Made by a program: the position numbers and the translations under genes. Source: Hanleya hanleyi (taxonomy: Eukaryota; Mollusca; Polyplacophora; Lepidopleurida; Hanleyidae). Taken from it: DNA of 64,000 nucleotides. The stretch spans positions 1 to 64,000 of the forward strand of contig JAVTVY010020569.1 in assembly GCA_036873755.1 (NCBI GenBank), read 5' to 3'. Shown piece by piece: positions 1 through 13,067 of this stretch (position 1 is the first letter of the stretch; each line of letters starts with the position of its first letter). The notes beneath the pieces were generated by a model. That model did not search any database. It had not been told where the DNA came from and saw only the letters and a list, made by a program, of their open reading frames with translations.

Positions 1-718
1 TTCGGGTGCAATTTTTTACAGAATGTTTTACAGAAGTTCGAGGAACTTTGTAGAGTGGTGCATAAATAAATATATAGAAAGATACCTCAAGTGGAACTCA
101 CTATCTTGCACATCTTAATCGGATAGACCCCTATGTGGCCTTCCGTTTTTCGAGATATTTAAATCTAGATGTAAAATGTTGCTCCCTTGCGTATTTTACC
201 AGCATTTTTCCCATTTGTAAAAACTTTTGGATGAACAAAGAAAAGTTGTTAGATACGGAACTCAATCTCCCCTTCTGTAACGTTTTGGACAAGGGCCTGC
301 CCATGCCTGGAATATTGCAAAATCTAGATATAAAACGGTGGCTTCAGGCCTCATTTCATATTGATAAGAACTTCATTAAACATATGGAGACGTCCCTTCT
401 GGGGATGATCTTGAATTTTCAGATGTAAAACAACGCATTCTGGTGCATTCTGATAGAATACTTCCATGAAACATCTAACACATAAGTGTGAACGTTTGCT
501 GGGGCGGAACTCCGTCGCTCCGCATCCCGACGGCCTGAAACCTTTGTCTGTTTTACAATTGGTCTCTTCTACAAGATTCACTATAATAAAATTGAAGAAA
601 AACCAACAAAGATTGTAAGTTGATCTACATTCATGTATAGAGTGCTACCTAATGATGAATTAAGGCCAGGAAAGTAAGCGATGATGCAAAATTCATAGAC
701 CTGGCGAATGTAGAAGAC
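1..718. other. No recognised gene or repeat
   Basis: AT-rich sequence with only short open frames. No domain, splice-bounded exon or known repeat was recognised. Confidence 0.4.
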
Positions 719-811
719 ATTAACCCATAACACTTCTATGGTTATACAGATATTGGAATTGGAAGAGCTTAACCCATAACACTTCAACGGTTATAGAAAT
801 ATTGGAATTTA
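719..811. repeat. Short direct duplication (two ~43-nt copies)
   Basis: Two imperfect copies, 719-761 and 769-811, share TTAACCCATAACACTTC and TATTGGAATT with a few substitutions and lie head to tail. This is a local tandem duplication with no apparent function. Confidence 0.7.
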
Positions 812-839
812 GTCAGAGAACTGTTTATATCATTGGCCA

Positions 840-2075
840 TTCGGATTGCAACAGATGTGAATAATCAAATTGGGAATGCTATATTCATGCTCAGCAACCT
901 AGAATACGTCATCAGTTACTTCTCCCTGATACACAGAAGTCAATTTCGCAGTTATTTTGCAAGATAAATCTCATTTTGAGATGCAAAAATGTACCTCCAC
1001 GATTAGGCGGTCCCTTGCTATCCTGCAAGATTATTTTACCCAAATTTCATGAAAATCAAACAAGTCATTTAGAAGACATGTTACACAAGTTGTTGTCATT
1101 AGCGCCACCTAGCGATGGACAAATGTCATGAAAAACAATCAAGCAAAATTTAAAGCCCTAGGGAGACGGCACATTAATCATAATATTGTTTATGAAGGTT
1201 TTGATGTTAAGTCAGGTAATTGTGATTTTTCATTTAAATGGTCATTTGCTTTGCACTTAAAATGAATTATCATATCAGCAATGTTATATTTATGCTTGGC
1301 AACATAGAATAGAACAATTCTTTAAAAAAAACTACACCAATAGAATTTGTCAATTTTTATTTCACGGAAAACACCCTTTTTTTGCGACGAGAAAGAAAAC
1401 GTGCCTTTATAGCAATTGTCTATCCTTCAAAACCATTATAATCAAATTTCATAGAAATTAAACAAGCCGTTCAGACAAAATCGTGTTATAGAGGTTTACT
1501 TATGCTCTGACTTGTGCTGATCAGTAGCTATCAAAGCACAAGCAGACACATTTCCTAGGCCTAAGGAGATAACACAGAAATTTGGACACGAAAATCTTTA
1601 ACTGTTTCAGAGATATTCACGTTCAAACTCCCGACGGTCAGAGAATTGTATTATTTTTATTAAAAATGACCATTTGGTGTTTGCAACGAAGGTGATTTAA
1701 TCATGTCAGCCATGCTTTTTTTAATACTAAGCAGCCTAAAAAGAACAATATACAAATTGGGGACGCAAAAACGTGCACTTATAGTTAAACCAAGAAACAC
1801 CAAAACGGTTTCTATCCCTTAAGATCATTATAATCAAATTTCATAGAAATCAAACAAGCCGTGGGAGAAAGGTTTATCTATGCTCAGACTACAGTGCCAT
1901 CTAGTGGTGAACAACGGCTATGAAAACACAACCAAAGGACCTGGTACGATAAGATGCACAAACCGCCCCAGATGAGGTACGGTTGAAGTTGAAAATGAAA
2001 CAGTAATATGATATGAATGTCTCGATTAGCATGAATTATGCCATTTTGTTGACCTCTCTTTGAAATACTGAGAGC
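840..2075. repeat. Diverged tandem repeat, ~400-bp period
   Basis: Three or more diverged units. The landmark AAATTTCATAGAAAT.AAACAAGCCGT recurs near 1,447 and 1,836, with a weaker copy near 1,040. A second landmark, a TATTTATGCT.GGCAAC-type motif, recurs near 880, 1,290 and 1,720. Related sequence (GGCCTAAGGAGATA) recurs near 8,705 just left of another element, so this may be an old core-repeat region of a dispersed element. No coding potential is seen. Confidence 0.55.
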
Positions 2076-2754
2076 ATGAGTGACACGTTTTTTTTAACAA
2101 TAACTGTTCAAAGGGGTGGGTGGTACAAAATATATAACAATTTCAAGTTGGAAATGTACCGTTTACCCCACTGTAAATATATGAAGATAAACTGTAACCA
2201 AAAAAAATATTTAAACATAACGAGAGATCCTGAAGGATCTTGGCGCCCACCATTGTCCGATAATTGTAAGCTAATGACAAGAGGATCTTTTTGTCCATTG
2301 TTACTAAGAGCAAACGATTGATTTGTAATTTTGTTTACAGAATTTCGAATCTGAGCGAAAAAGATCGAAAAAGGGACACTGAAAAACACCAAGATATCAT
2401 CTTTCTAAGTTTAAGGAGTTTCAAGATTTCTAGAAACTGTACTTATGTCAGTTGTTATAGTACAAGAGAAAAGAGCAAAGTTAGTCTGAAACTGAATGTC
2501 AGCGGAGGGGATCATTCTTCTTCGTTTTGTAGCATATTTTTTTTGCACGTGTCATCATTGAGTACTGGAAGCGAAGATAAATCTCTTTGACCCTTTGCCA
2601 TGAGCTATGAAACATACTTAAGATTTTATAATTAGGAACGAATGCTAATTCTGTTCTGTTTACTGGGCTAGTTTGAGATATCTCTTTCAACATACCATGC
2701 TCGAAAATAGTAAGATGGTACAATGCTTAATGCTGAAGGATGTGATGCAACGTC

Positions 2755-5700
2755 ACAACTCGGGAATACCGTATTAATTTTAAGCGTAACTTGGATTTTC
2801 GAACCGGGCCAAAAAAGTTATCTTGTACAACTAGGCCCCATGTGGGACCTGTGTACCAAATTTCAGAAAGATCCATGAAGTAGTTCCTGAGAATCGACGA
2901 TATCAATGGTTCATGCGGAAATTCAAGATGGTGACCTGGCGGCCTTATTGGATTTTCGAATCGGACCAAAAAAAGGTATCTTGCACAACTGGACCACAAG
3001 GGGTACCTGTGTACCAAATTTGAGAAAGATCCATGCAGTACTTCTTGAGAAATCACGAAAACAAAGTTTCATGGGAAATCCAAGATGGGCGCCTGGTGGC
3101 CATATTGGATTTTCGAATCGGGCCAGAAAAGGTAACTTGCACAAATAGACCACAAAGGGAACCTGTGTACCAAATTTGACAAAGACCCATTCAATAGTTC
3201 ATGAGAAATCGCAATAACAAAGTTTCATGAGGAAATTCAAGATGGCTGCCTGATGGACATATTGGATTTTGGAATCGGACCAGAAAAGGTATCTTGCACA
3301 ACTAGACCCCAAGGGGAACCTGTGTACCGAATTTGGGAAAGATCCATGAAGTAGTTCCTGAGAAATCGAGATAACAAGGTTTCATGAGGAAATCTAAGAT
3401 GGCCGCCTGGTGGCCATATTGGATTTTCGAATCGGACCAGAAAAGGTATCTTACACAACTAGACCCCAAGGGGAACATGCGTACCAAATTTGAGAAAGAT
3501 CCATGCAGCAGTTCCTGAGAAATCGTGATAACAAGGTTTCATGGGGAAATCCAAGATGGCCGCCTTGTGGCCATATTGGATTTTCGAATCGGACCAGAAA
3601 AGGCATCTTGCACAACTAGACCCCAAAGGGAGCCTGTGTACTAAATTTGAGAAAGATCCATGCAGTAGTTCCTGAGAAATCACGATAACAAATTTGCATG
3701 GGGAGATCCAAGATGGCCGCCTGGTGGCCATATTGGATTTTCGAATCGGACCAGAAAAGGTATCTTGCACAACTGGACCACAAGGGGTATCAAATTTGAC
3801 AAAGATCCATGCAGTAATTCCTGGGAAACCGCTATAACAAAGTTCATGGGGAAATCTACTATGGCCGCCTGGTGGCCATATTGGACTTTCGATTAGGACC
3901 GAAAAAGGTGTCTTGCACAACTAGACCCTAAGAGGATGGTTGCCTGGTGGCCATATTGGATTTTCGAATCGGACCAGAAAAGGTATCTTGCACAACTAGA
4001 CCACAAGGGGAACCTGTGTACCAAATTTGACAAAGACCCATTCAGTAGTTCCTGAGAAATCGCAATAACAAAGTTTCATGAGGAAATCCAAGATGGCTGC
4101 CTGATGGACATATTGGATTTTGGAATCGGACCAGAAAAGGTGTCTTGCACAACTAGACCCCAAGGGGAACCTGTGTACCGAATTTGAGAAAGATCCATGC
4201 AGCAGTTCCTGAGAAATCGCGATAACAAGTTTTCATGGGGAAATCCAAGATGGCCGCCTTGTGGCCATATTGGATTTTCGAATCGGACCAGAAAAGGTAT
4301 CTTGCACAACTAGACCCCAAGGGGAACCTGTCTACTAAATTTGAGAAAGATCCATGCAGTAATTCCTGAGAAATCACGATAACAAATTTGCATGGGGAAA
4401 TCCAAGATGGCCGCCTGGTGGCCATATTCGATTTTCGAATCGGACCAGAAAAGGTATCTTGCACAACTGGACCACAAGGGGAACCTGTGTATCAAATTTG
4501 ACAAAGATCCATGCAGTAATTCCTGGGAAACCGCTATAACAAAGTTCATGGGGAAATCTACTATGGCCGCCTGGTGGCCATATTGGACTTTCGATTAGGA
4601 CCGAAAAAGGTGTCTTGCACAACTAGACCCTAAGAGGATGGTTGCCTGGTGGCCATATTGGATTTTCGAATCGGACCAGAAAAGGTATCTTGCACAACTA
4701 GACACCAAGGGGAACCTGTGTACCGAATTTGGGAAAGATCCATGCAGTAGTTCCTGGGAAATCGCGATAACAAGGTTTCATGGGGAAATCCAAGATGGCC
4801 GCCTTGTGGCCATATTGGATTTTCGAATCGGACCAGAAAAGGCATCTTGCACAACTAGACCCCAAGGGGAGCCTGTGTACTAAATTTGAGAAAGATCCAT
4901 GCAGTAGTTCCTGAGAAATCACGATAACAAATTTGCATGGGGAGATCCAAAATGGCCGCCTGGTGGCCATATTGGATTTTCGAATCGGACCGAAAAAGAT
5001 ATTTTGCACAACTAGACCCCAAGGGGAACCTATGTACAAAATATGAGAAAGATCCATGAAGTACTTCCTGAGAAATCATGATAACAAAGTTGCATGGGAA
5101 GATCCAAGATGGCCGCCTGGTGGCCATATTGGATTTTCGAATCGGACCAGAAAAGGTATCTTGCACAACTAGACCACAAGGGGAACCTGTGTACCAAATT
5201 TGACAATGACCCATTCAGTAGTTCCTGAGAAATCGCAATAACAAAGTTTCATGAGGAAATCCAAGATGGCTGCCTGATGGACATATTGGATTTTGGAATC
5301 GGACCAGAAAAGGTGTCTTGCACAACTAGACCCCAAGGGGAACCTGTGTACCGAATTTGAGAAAGATCCATGCAGCAGTTCCTGAGAAATCGCGATAACA
5401 AGTTTTCATGGGGAAATCCAAGATGGCCGCCTTGTGGCCATATTGGATTTTCGAATCGGACCAGAAAAGGTATCTTGCACAACTAGACCCCAAGGGGAAC
5501 CTGTCTACTAAATTTGAGAAAGATCCATGCAGTAGTTCCTGAGAAATCACGATAACAAATTTGCATGGGGAAATCCAAGATGGCCGCCTGGTGGCCATAT
5601 TCGATTTTCGAATCGGACCAGAAAAGGTATCTTGCACAACTGGACCACAAGGGGAACCTGTGTATCAAATTTGACAAAGATCCATGCAGTAATTCCTGGG

Positions 5701-6107
5701 AAACCGCTATAACAAAGTTCATGGGGAAATCTACTATGGCCGCCTGGTGGCCATATTGGATTTTCGATTCGGACTGAAAAAGGTGTCTTGCACAACTAGA
5801 CCCTAAGCGGATGGTTGCCTGGTGGCCATATTGGATTTTCGAATCGGACCAGAAAAGGTATCTTGCACAACTAGACACCAAGGGGAACCTGTGTACCGAA
5901 TTTGGGAAAGATCCATGCAGTAGTTCCTGGGAAATCGCGATAACAAGGTTTCATGGGGAAATCCAAGATGGCCGCCTTGTGGCCATATTGGATTTTCGAA
6001 TCGGACCAGAAAAGGTATCTTGCACAACTAGGCCCCAAGGGGAACCTGTGTACCAAATTTGAGAAAGATCCATGCAGTAGTTCCTGAGAAATCACGATAA
6101 CAAGAAT
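2755..6107. repeat. Satellite-like array, ~157-bp unit
   Basis: Head-to-tail copies of about 156-157 bp. Units differ by scattered substitutions, and a few are shortened, for example at the GGATGGTTGCCTGG junctions near 3,933, 4,635 and 5,810. Each unit carries AAGATGGCCGCC, one or two changes from the YY1 core, but no functional claim is made. Confidence 0.9.
4076..6100. repeat. Higher-order repeat, 1,173-bp period
   Basis: Blocks at 4,076-4,622 and 5,249-5,795 are nearly identical over more than 500 bp, at a constant offset of 1,173 bp (about 7.5 basic units). The GGATGGTTGCCTGG junction is also offset by 1,173. The similarity is much higher than between neighbouring units, which indicates a recent block duplication by unequal exchange. 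Confidence 0.8.
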
Positions 6108-6220
6108 TGTTTACGGACGGACGACGGACGGACGAACGGACGGACGACGGATCAGCAAAATTCAGCAAATACTGCTATCTCTGTCGGATTGATCAGATTT
6201 TTGCATCACACAACAAAGAG

Positions 6221-6454
6221 GGAGGAGGGAATTTGGCTTAATGTCACACTCAAGTTTGTTTCACTCATATGGTGACAGTCAGCTTGGTTGGTGGAGGAAG
6301 CCGGAGCACCCGGAGAGAACCACCGCCCTTCGGCAAGTAACTGACAAACTTTCACACATGGACCAGCTGAGCTCGAACCCATGCCGGTTCAGCGGTGTGA
6401 GGCTAGCGGTCACCAGCGAAGCGCCTTAGACCACTCGGCCGCCGAGGGCCACTG
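6221..6454 (-). mobile_element. tRNA-Leu-derived SINE, copy 1
   Basis: On the minus strand the element opens with a tRNA-Leu-like head (GGCCGAGTGGTCTAAGGCGC plus a GGTTCGAGC-type B box). A conserved central block rich in CTCC.GG and CTTCCTCCACCAACC follows, then a tail ending in AAGCCAAATTCCCTCC. It is flanked by perfect 14-bp target-site duplications, CACACAACAAAGAG at 6,207-6,220 and 6,455-6,468, which shows LINE-mediated insertion. A second copy lies at 27,984. Short open frames inside both copies are not genes. Confidence 0.85.
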
Positions 6455-6468
6455 CACACAACAAAGAG

Positions 6469-6693
6469 CTGCATAGGGGGGTATATATACATATTGTACA
6501 CCCCAAGAGTGACCCTGCGAAAATCGTTTGGGTTTCCTTTAAACGGATCACGAGATACTCAATTCTGTGAGCGGGGAATACAATCTATTTATTTTTATTT
6601 TCAGTATTCGTCTTGTCCTTTTAATTAACGTGATTAACGTAACGGGGAAGGGAAGCGAATGTCACCTAACAACATCAATTTAATTATATATGG
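6469..6693. other. Flank between SINE and next element
   Basis: AT-rich sequence with no recognised feature. Confidence 0.4.
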
Positions 6694-8545
6694 AACAAGA
6701 GCCCAAGGGGCTTCAATATACGCCCGTATATCTGGAATTACATTGGTTCAAATTTCAAGATTGTTTGATAGCCTTGATTCCAATTGATCTAGCAATCCAG
6801 AGAAAGGTCTACAATTTTTTGCTTATGAGAATGTAACAAAAATCACATCTTATATGAATGATAAACTAAAATGAGCTTAACTCTTGGTAACTAGTTGGCC
6901 TTGAAGCAAGAGCTGAGAGCTCACATATCCCACACTGAAATCGACAATAGTCAAACACAAGAAAATAGTAGTTTTCCCGCAAATGGATTCCTTTCAGACG
7001 AGAGAATCTTTCATGAAGGAAGAAGAAAGTGATGAAGTAAACCTTTGTTCTTGAGTTAATAAACAGGTGTGAAGTTCATAAAGGACTCCTCTCCCCCTTA
7101 AATTAGTAAATGTATGGTTTTTATTTCACAACAGTTTAACTAAATGAAGCGTTTCAAACATGGGAGACAACTCCGCAGGACAATACCATATAAATGCAGG
7201 GGAAAGAACTTCGAATATTCCAACAAAATTCCAACACATTTAGTCAGCTAAGCTGGATTCAGTTTTGGGGGACTGCGACCTAGACCTTTGACAAATTGAT
7301 CTCATATGTATGGCTCCACTTTGCCATGCGAGTAAGGTATACTCAAAGTTTGGTACCAATCCATACCTTGAAACTAGAGCTATCGCATGGACAACAAATG
7401 TTAATGGATGAATTGACAGAATGCAACATCGCGTTACACGACCTCGTCTTCGACAGGCATATGAAAATGTGACTTTTAATGATTTCTTGATTTTGGGGTA
7501 ACAGTGACCTTGACTTTTGACCTTGACCTCAATTTTAGTACACAACACATCGTCTTCCCTCAATCTATCAATGCACACAAATTTTGGGGTCACAGTGACC
7601 TTGACCTTTGACCTTGACCTACATTTTGGTATGTGACACATTGTGTCCCCCTAATGTATCTACGGACACAAAAAATGTTATTTTTGATAATTTCCTGATT
7701 TTGGGGCCAGTGACCTTTGACCTTGACCTAATTTTTGGTACATGACAAACAGTCTCCCCTCAATTTCTCAATGAACACAAAAGTCATGATTTTTAACAAT
7801 TTCACGATTTTGGGGTCACAGTGACCTTGACCTTTGACCTTGACCTACATTTTGGTATGTGACACATTGTGTCCCCCTAATGTATCTACGGACATGTTAT
7901 TTTTGATAATTTCCTGATTTTGGGGTCAGTGACCTTTGACCTTGACCTAATTTTTGGTATGCATCACTTCATTTCCGCCTATTGAATCCACTCACATAAA
8001 ATTAGAAATTTTAAACGATTTCCTGATTTTTCGATCACACTGACCTTTGACCTCTGACCTTGACCACATTTAATATGCAATACATCGTTCCCCCCCCCCT
8101 AGGGCATCCACTCACCAAAAATTAGAACTGTAGATAGAAAACTGTCAACGATCAATGATTTCCTGATTTTTGGCAACAGTGACCTTTGACCTCTGACCTC
8201 GACCTCAATTTTGATACGCGACACATCGTCTCCACCTGGCGTATCCACTCACAAAAAATTGCAACTGTGGATAGAAAACGTTCACAGATATAGACCGGAC
8301 ACCAACACTTCAGTGATTTCCTGTTTTTTAGGCCAGTGACCTTTGACCTGTGACCTCGACCTTCATTTTGGTACGCGACACATCGTCTCCCCATAGGGTA
8401 TCCACTCACCAAAAATTGGAGCTGTGGATAGGAAACTGTCCCAGATATAGACCGGACACGAGAACCGGACAGATGGACAGACGGACAGACGGACGGAAAC
8501 CGCCATCCCATAATACGACCGCCTTTTGGGCGGGCGTATAAAAAG
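6694..8545 (+). mobile_element. DR1-rich pearl/HINE-like element, family 2, copy 1
   Basis: The 5' end has two small palindromes (GAGCCCAAGGGGCTTC, ATATACGCCCGTATAT). The middle (7,490-8,350) holds about eight diverged ~110-140-bp core units, each with TGACC(T)TTGACCTTGACC-type half-sites. The 3' end has a GGAC/ACGG microsatellite (8,455-8,495), then a hairpin CCGCCTTTTGGGCGG and GCGTATAAAAAG. TATACGCCCG near the 5' end is repeated inverted near the 3' end, as subterminal inverted repeats. Copies at 29,386 and 35,718 share both ends. It has no coding capacity, so it must be mobilised in trans. Confidence 0.75.
7711..7723 (-). promoter_or_regulatory. Perfect DR1 nuclear-receptor motif (example of many)
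   Basis: TGACCTTTGACCT is the reverse complement of AGGTCA-N-AGGTCA, the DR1 consensus known for RXR, HNF4 and COUP-TF-type receptors. Further perfect copies lie at 7,930, 8,041, 8,180 and 8,336, and in the other two copies of this element. Binding is inference. Confidence 0.5.
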
Positions 8546-8820
8546 GGTGTAAAACCAGGAATAAAAAACGCTCGGCCTGGCAGACCGTGGTTGAGGTGGT
8601 CACTCAGTATCTTTTTAATTCCACTGGAGTCATGTGATCCGTTGTGAATGGACTGTTCGCAGGCGGGGCGGTTTGTCCATCTTAACGTACCAGGTCCTGT
8701 CTCAGGCCTAAGGAGATAGCACACAAAGTCTGACCCGAAATCATCAACGGTTTCAGAGATATCCAAGTTTAAAGTAGCGACGGAGGCGGCGGCGGCGAAT
8801 CGGGATGGGTCGTTTCTCAT
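8546..8820. other. Unassigned spacer with GGC-rich tract
   Basis: This contains a fragment related to the ~400-bp tandem repeat (GGCCTAAGGAGATAGCAC) and a short GGC-repeat near 8,785. No gene is seen. Confidence 0.4.
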
Positions 8821-11741
8821 GACGAGAGATCCTGAAGGGTCTTGGCGCCCACCATTGTCCGATAATTGTAAACTAATGACAAGAGGATCTTTTTGCCCAT
8901 TGTTACTAAGAACAAACGATTGATTTGAAATTTTGTTTACAGAATTTCGAATCTGAGCGAAAAAGATCGAAAAAGGGACACTGGAAAACACCAAGATATC
9001 ATCTTCCTAAGTTTAAGGAGTTTCAAGATTTCTAGAAACTGTACTTATGTCAGTTGTAATAGTACCAGAGAAAAGAGCAAAGTTAGTCTGAAAGTGAATG
9101 TCCGGAGGATCATTCGTCTTCGTTTTGTAGTATTTTATTTTGCACGCGTCATCATTGGGTACTGGAAGCGAAGACAAATGTCTTTGACCCTTTGGCATGA
9201 GCTATGAAACATACTTAAGATTTTATAATTAGGGACGAATGCTAATTCTGTTCTGTTTACTGGGCTAGTTTGATATCATTAAGATATCATGCTCGAAAAT
9301 AGTAACATGGTACAATACTTAATACTGAAGGGATCCGAGCATTAATGTTGAAACCTCGAAAGTGTCTGAATCCTGATTATCTCCCTTGGATCGAAACACG
9401 CAGTAGTCTAAAAGTTGTCGAGTTGTAACGTTGTGTCACAAGAGTGACGTCACTTCATGTAGCCGACCCGTCGGCACACGAAAGAGTTCACTGGACTAAG
9501 AAAACTGATTTAAAATTTGAAAATTTGCAGTAGTTCCTGAGAAATCGCGATAACAAGGTTTCATGGGGAAACCCAAGATGGCTGCCCTGTGGCCATATTG
9601 GATTTTCGAATCGGACCAGAAAAGGTATCTTGCACAAGTAGACCCCACGGGGAACCTGTGTACCAAATTTGAGAAAGATCCATGAAGTAGTTCCTGAGAA
9701 ATCGCGATAACAAGGTTTCAGGATGAAATCCAATATGGCCACCAGGGGAACCTGTGTACCGAATTTGGGAAAGATCCATGAAGTAGTTCCTGAGAAATCG
9801 CGATACCAAGGTTTCATGGGGGAAATCCAAGATGGCTGCCTTGTGGCCATATTGGATTTTCGAATCGGACCAGAAAAGGCATCTTGCACAACTAGACCCC
9901 AAGGGGAACCTTGTACCAAATTTGGGAAAGATACATGCATTACTTCCAGAGAAATGACGATAACAATGTTTCATGGGGAAATCCAAGATGGCTGCCTTCT
10001 GGCCATATTGGATTTTCGAATCGGACCAGAAAAGGCATCTTGCACAACTAGACCCCAAGAGGAACCTGTGTACCAAATTTGAGAAAGATCCATGCAGTAG
10101 TTCCAGAGAAATCCCGATAAGGTTTCATGGGGAAATCCAAGATGGCTGCCTGATGGCCATATTGGATTTTCGAATCAGACAAAAAAAGGCATCTTGCACA
10201 ACTAGACCCCAAGGGGAACCTGTATACCAAATTTGAGAAAGATCCATGAAGTAGTTCCTGAGAAATCGCGATAACAATGTTTCATGGGGAAATCCAAGAT
10301 GGCCGCCTTGTGGCCACACTGGATTTTCGAATTGGACCAGAAAAGGTATCTTGCACAACTAGACCCCAAGGGGAACCTGTGTACCGAATTTGCGAAAGAT
10401 CCATCCAGTAGTTCCTGAGAAATCGCGATAACAATGTTTCATGGGGAAATCCAAGATGGCCGCCTTGTGGCTATATTGGATTTTCGAATCGGACCAGAAA
10501 AGGTGTCTTGCACAACGGGATCCCAAGGGGAACCTGTGTACCGAATTTGGGAAAGATCCATGCAGTAGTTCTTGAAAAATCGCGATAACAAGGTTTCATG
10601 GGGAAATCCAAGGTGGTCGCCTTGTGGCCATATTGGATTTTTGAATCGGACCAGGAAAGGTATATTGCACAACTGGGCCACAAGGGGAACCTGTGTACCA
10701 AATTTGACAAAGATCCATGCAGTATTTCCTGAGAAACCACAATAACAAAGTTTCATGGTCAAATCTAATATGGCTGCCTGGTGGCCATATTGGATTTTCG
10801 AATCGGACCGAAAAAGGTGTCCCGCACAACTAGACCATCAGGAGAACCTGTGTACCAAATTTGAGAAAGATCCATGCAGTACTTCCTGAGAAATGACAAT
10901 AACAATGTTTCATGGGAAAATCCAAGATGGCTGCCTGGTAGCCATATTGGATTTTCGAATCGGACAAGAAAAGTCACCTTGCACAACTAGACCCCAAGGG
11001 GAACCTGTGTACCAAATTTGAGAAAGATCCATGAAGTAGTTCCTGAGAAATCGCGATAACAAGGTTTCATGGGGAAATCCAAGATGGCTGCCTTGTGGCC
11101 ATACTGGATTTTCGAATCGGAACAGAAAAGGTATCTTGCACAACTAGACCCCAAGGGGAACCTGTGTACCAAATTTGAGAAAGATCCATGAAGTAGTTCC
11201 CGAGAAATCGCGATAACAAGGTTTCATGGGGAAATCCAAGATGGCCGCCTTGTGGCAATACTGACTTTTCGAATCGGATCAGAAAAGGTATCTGCACAAC
11301 TAGACCCCAAGGGGAGCCTGTGTACCAAATTTCAGAAAGATCCATGCAGTAGTTCCTGAGAAATCGCGCTAACAAGGTTTCATGGGGAAATCCAAAATGG
11401 CCGCCTTGTGGCCATATTGGATTTTTTAATCGGACCAGAAAAGGTATCTTGTACAACTAGACCCCAAGGGGAACCTGTGTACCGAATTTGGGAAAGATCC
11501 ATGAAGTCGTTCCTGAGAAATCGCGATAACAAAGTTTCATGGGGGAAATCCAAGATGGCCGCGTTGTGGCCCTTTTGGATTTTCGAATCGGACCAGAAAA
11601 GCTATCTGCACAACTAGACCCCAAGGGGAACCTGTGTACCAAATTTCAGAAAGATCCATGCAGTAGTTCCTGAGAAATCGCGATAACAAGGTTTCATGGG
11701 GAAATCCAAGATGGCCGCCTTGTGGCCATATTGGATTTTTG
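8821..11741 (+). mobile_element. Pearl/HINE-like element, copy B (5' part and array)
   Basis: The head starts with GACGAGAGATCCTGAAGG, as in copy A, and a conserved ~500-bp region follows. After a short junction come about 14 units of the ~157-bp repeat (9,525-11,741). The array stops abruptly mid-unit at 11,741, where a foldback structure begins. The matching terminal hairpin lies at 15,325-15,366 beyond the foldback, suggesting this copy was split by insertion. Confidence 0.65.
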
Positions 11742-12740
11742 AAAGGTGTCTAGAATAACATACTAAAAGTCTACAAACAGATATGCATGGGAAATATATT
11801 AAATTTCAAGTTGAAATTTGGGGTATTTTTCGCGAAATTTCATTGTTTACCTGTCTCTTGCTCCTATAAGAAAACCTTGTACTTGGTACTAAGCGTGAAA
11901 GAAATGGGTCATTACTTACACTCATTCCATTCGTTATCATATCAAGGTTATACTCAGCCTAAAATAATACCCTTGCACGAAAATATTTATGGAGAAATTC
12001 AAAATGGCGGATGTGTGGGGTCATTCTAAATCTGAACTTTTTACCATTTTCATGACAGTCCAGGCTATCTATCTGGTTTTTTTTAGCTAGACCCAAAACA
12101 AATTGCAACAGAATTTTTTCCACTGGTATATATTTCTAATAGGTTCCCAGAACAACATACTAAAAGTCTACCAAAATCTATTTGGTGGAGATACGACTTT
12201 TTTTGAAAACAAAGATGCGCCATTTTATAATACATAATAGGCTATTATGCCTCATATAAGCAAGGTAGAATATTGTTTTTTCCGTGAATAAGGACAGTTT
12301 ATCACCCAGAAATCCAATTAATGCATGACCCAGGGTACAGTATGCCATGGTGGTGAAAACATGTGTCTTCCCGGTGGATTTGCTCATGAGCGTAGATAGC
12401 AAACTGATAGTTCAGCATCAGGCTATATGAATTATACATGGTAATATTCAGTCGGTTAACATTTTTGCCATTAGCATAATCATCTGAAAGAGGAATTCTC
12501 TCCCAAAATAAATGAAATGACAAACTGTGATATATTTTCCTTCAGCCGATAACTGTCACAGACAACATCTTCATAAACCCACTCATGGAGATATCTCTCT
12601 ATTATCACAACAGTGCCTTGTTGAAAAATACAGCTCTGCAAACCATTAATGATCTATGGCAATTGTGTGTCCGATATGTTTTGACGAAAGAAGAATAATT
12701 ATGCAGATCCTATCATCTAATTATCAAACAAATATCCACT

Positions 12741-13067
12741 CTAAACACGCGAACCTTGATACTTAGCTGATGCTGATGTTGGTGGAAGGTTTTGAATGCC
12801 AGTATGTCGGCACCTCTTCCCACTTCCCTTATATGTGTTGTAATTGTACCAGCACATATACGGTTCGTTTTTGTCACAGGAACGCTTGTATCTCATGCAG
12901 CCTATTGCTTCGTCAGGGTTACCATTGTATAAACACACAAGCACCTGCAATAGATAAACTGAATCGGGGCTCCCAATGGCCTGATTGAACACTTCAGCTT
13001 GTTGGCGAAATAGCTCATTGAGCGTTGTTTTCTTTACGGCCGCACATTTGCCAATGCCATATGGCAT
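12741..13067 (-). pseudogene. Remnant of HAxxGCDT-type transposon protein (left arm)
   Basis: The minus-strand frame contains ELFRQQAEVFNQAI and CLYNGNPDEAIGCMRYKR, then LPPTSASAKYQ. These resemble a protein family common in cnidarian and mollusc genomes that combines an HAxxGCDTxS motif with an LPPT...A...HS.RV region. A ~45-bp fragment of an unrelated repeat (12,800-12,845) interrupts it. Function unknown. It is truncated at both ends and has no start context. Confidence 0.5.

Larger units (their letters stand above)
2219..6206 (+). mobile_element. Pearl/HINE-like non-autonomous element, copy A
   Basis: The element starts with a palindromic head (AGATCCTGAAGGATCT) and a ~530-bp region shared with copies at 8,821 and 49,714. 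It continues into about 21 tandem copies of a ~157-bp core unit (2,755-6,107), then an ACGG-type microsatellite (6,113-6,152). The core is recognisable by CCAAGATGGCCGCC, TTTTCGAATCGGACC and GAGAAAGATCCATGCAG. The order of unique head, tandem core and ACGG microsatellite matches the layout known for bivalve 'pearl' and Helentron-associated elements. Class assignment is inference. All open frames in the array are by-products of the repeat. The 3' flank was hit by a SINE. Confidence 0.7.

Noticed and set aside
2727..6095. Many overlapping 70-150-codon minus-strand open frames
   Set aside because: They are translations of the ~157-bp repeat read in different phases, with no start context or independent conservation.
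2755..6107. Regular array considered as CRISPR
   Set aside because: Whole units repeat with no unique spacers, and the context is a eukaryotic genome.
6241..6429. 62-codon frames in both SINE copies
   Set aside because: They arise from the tRNA-derived SINE body and are not a conserved protein gene.
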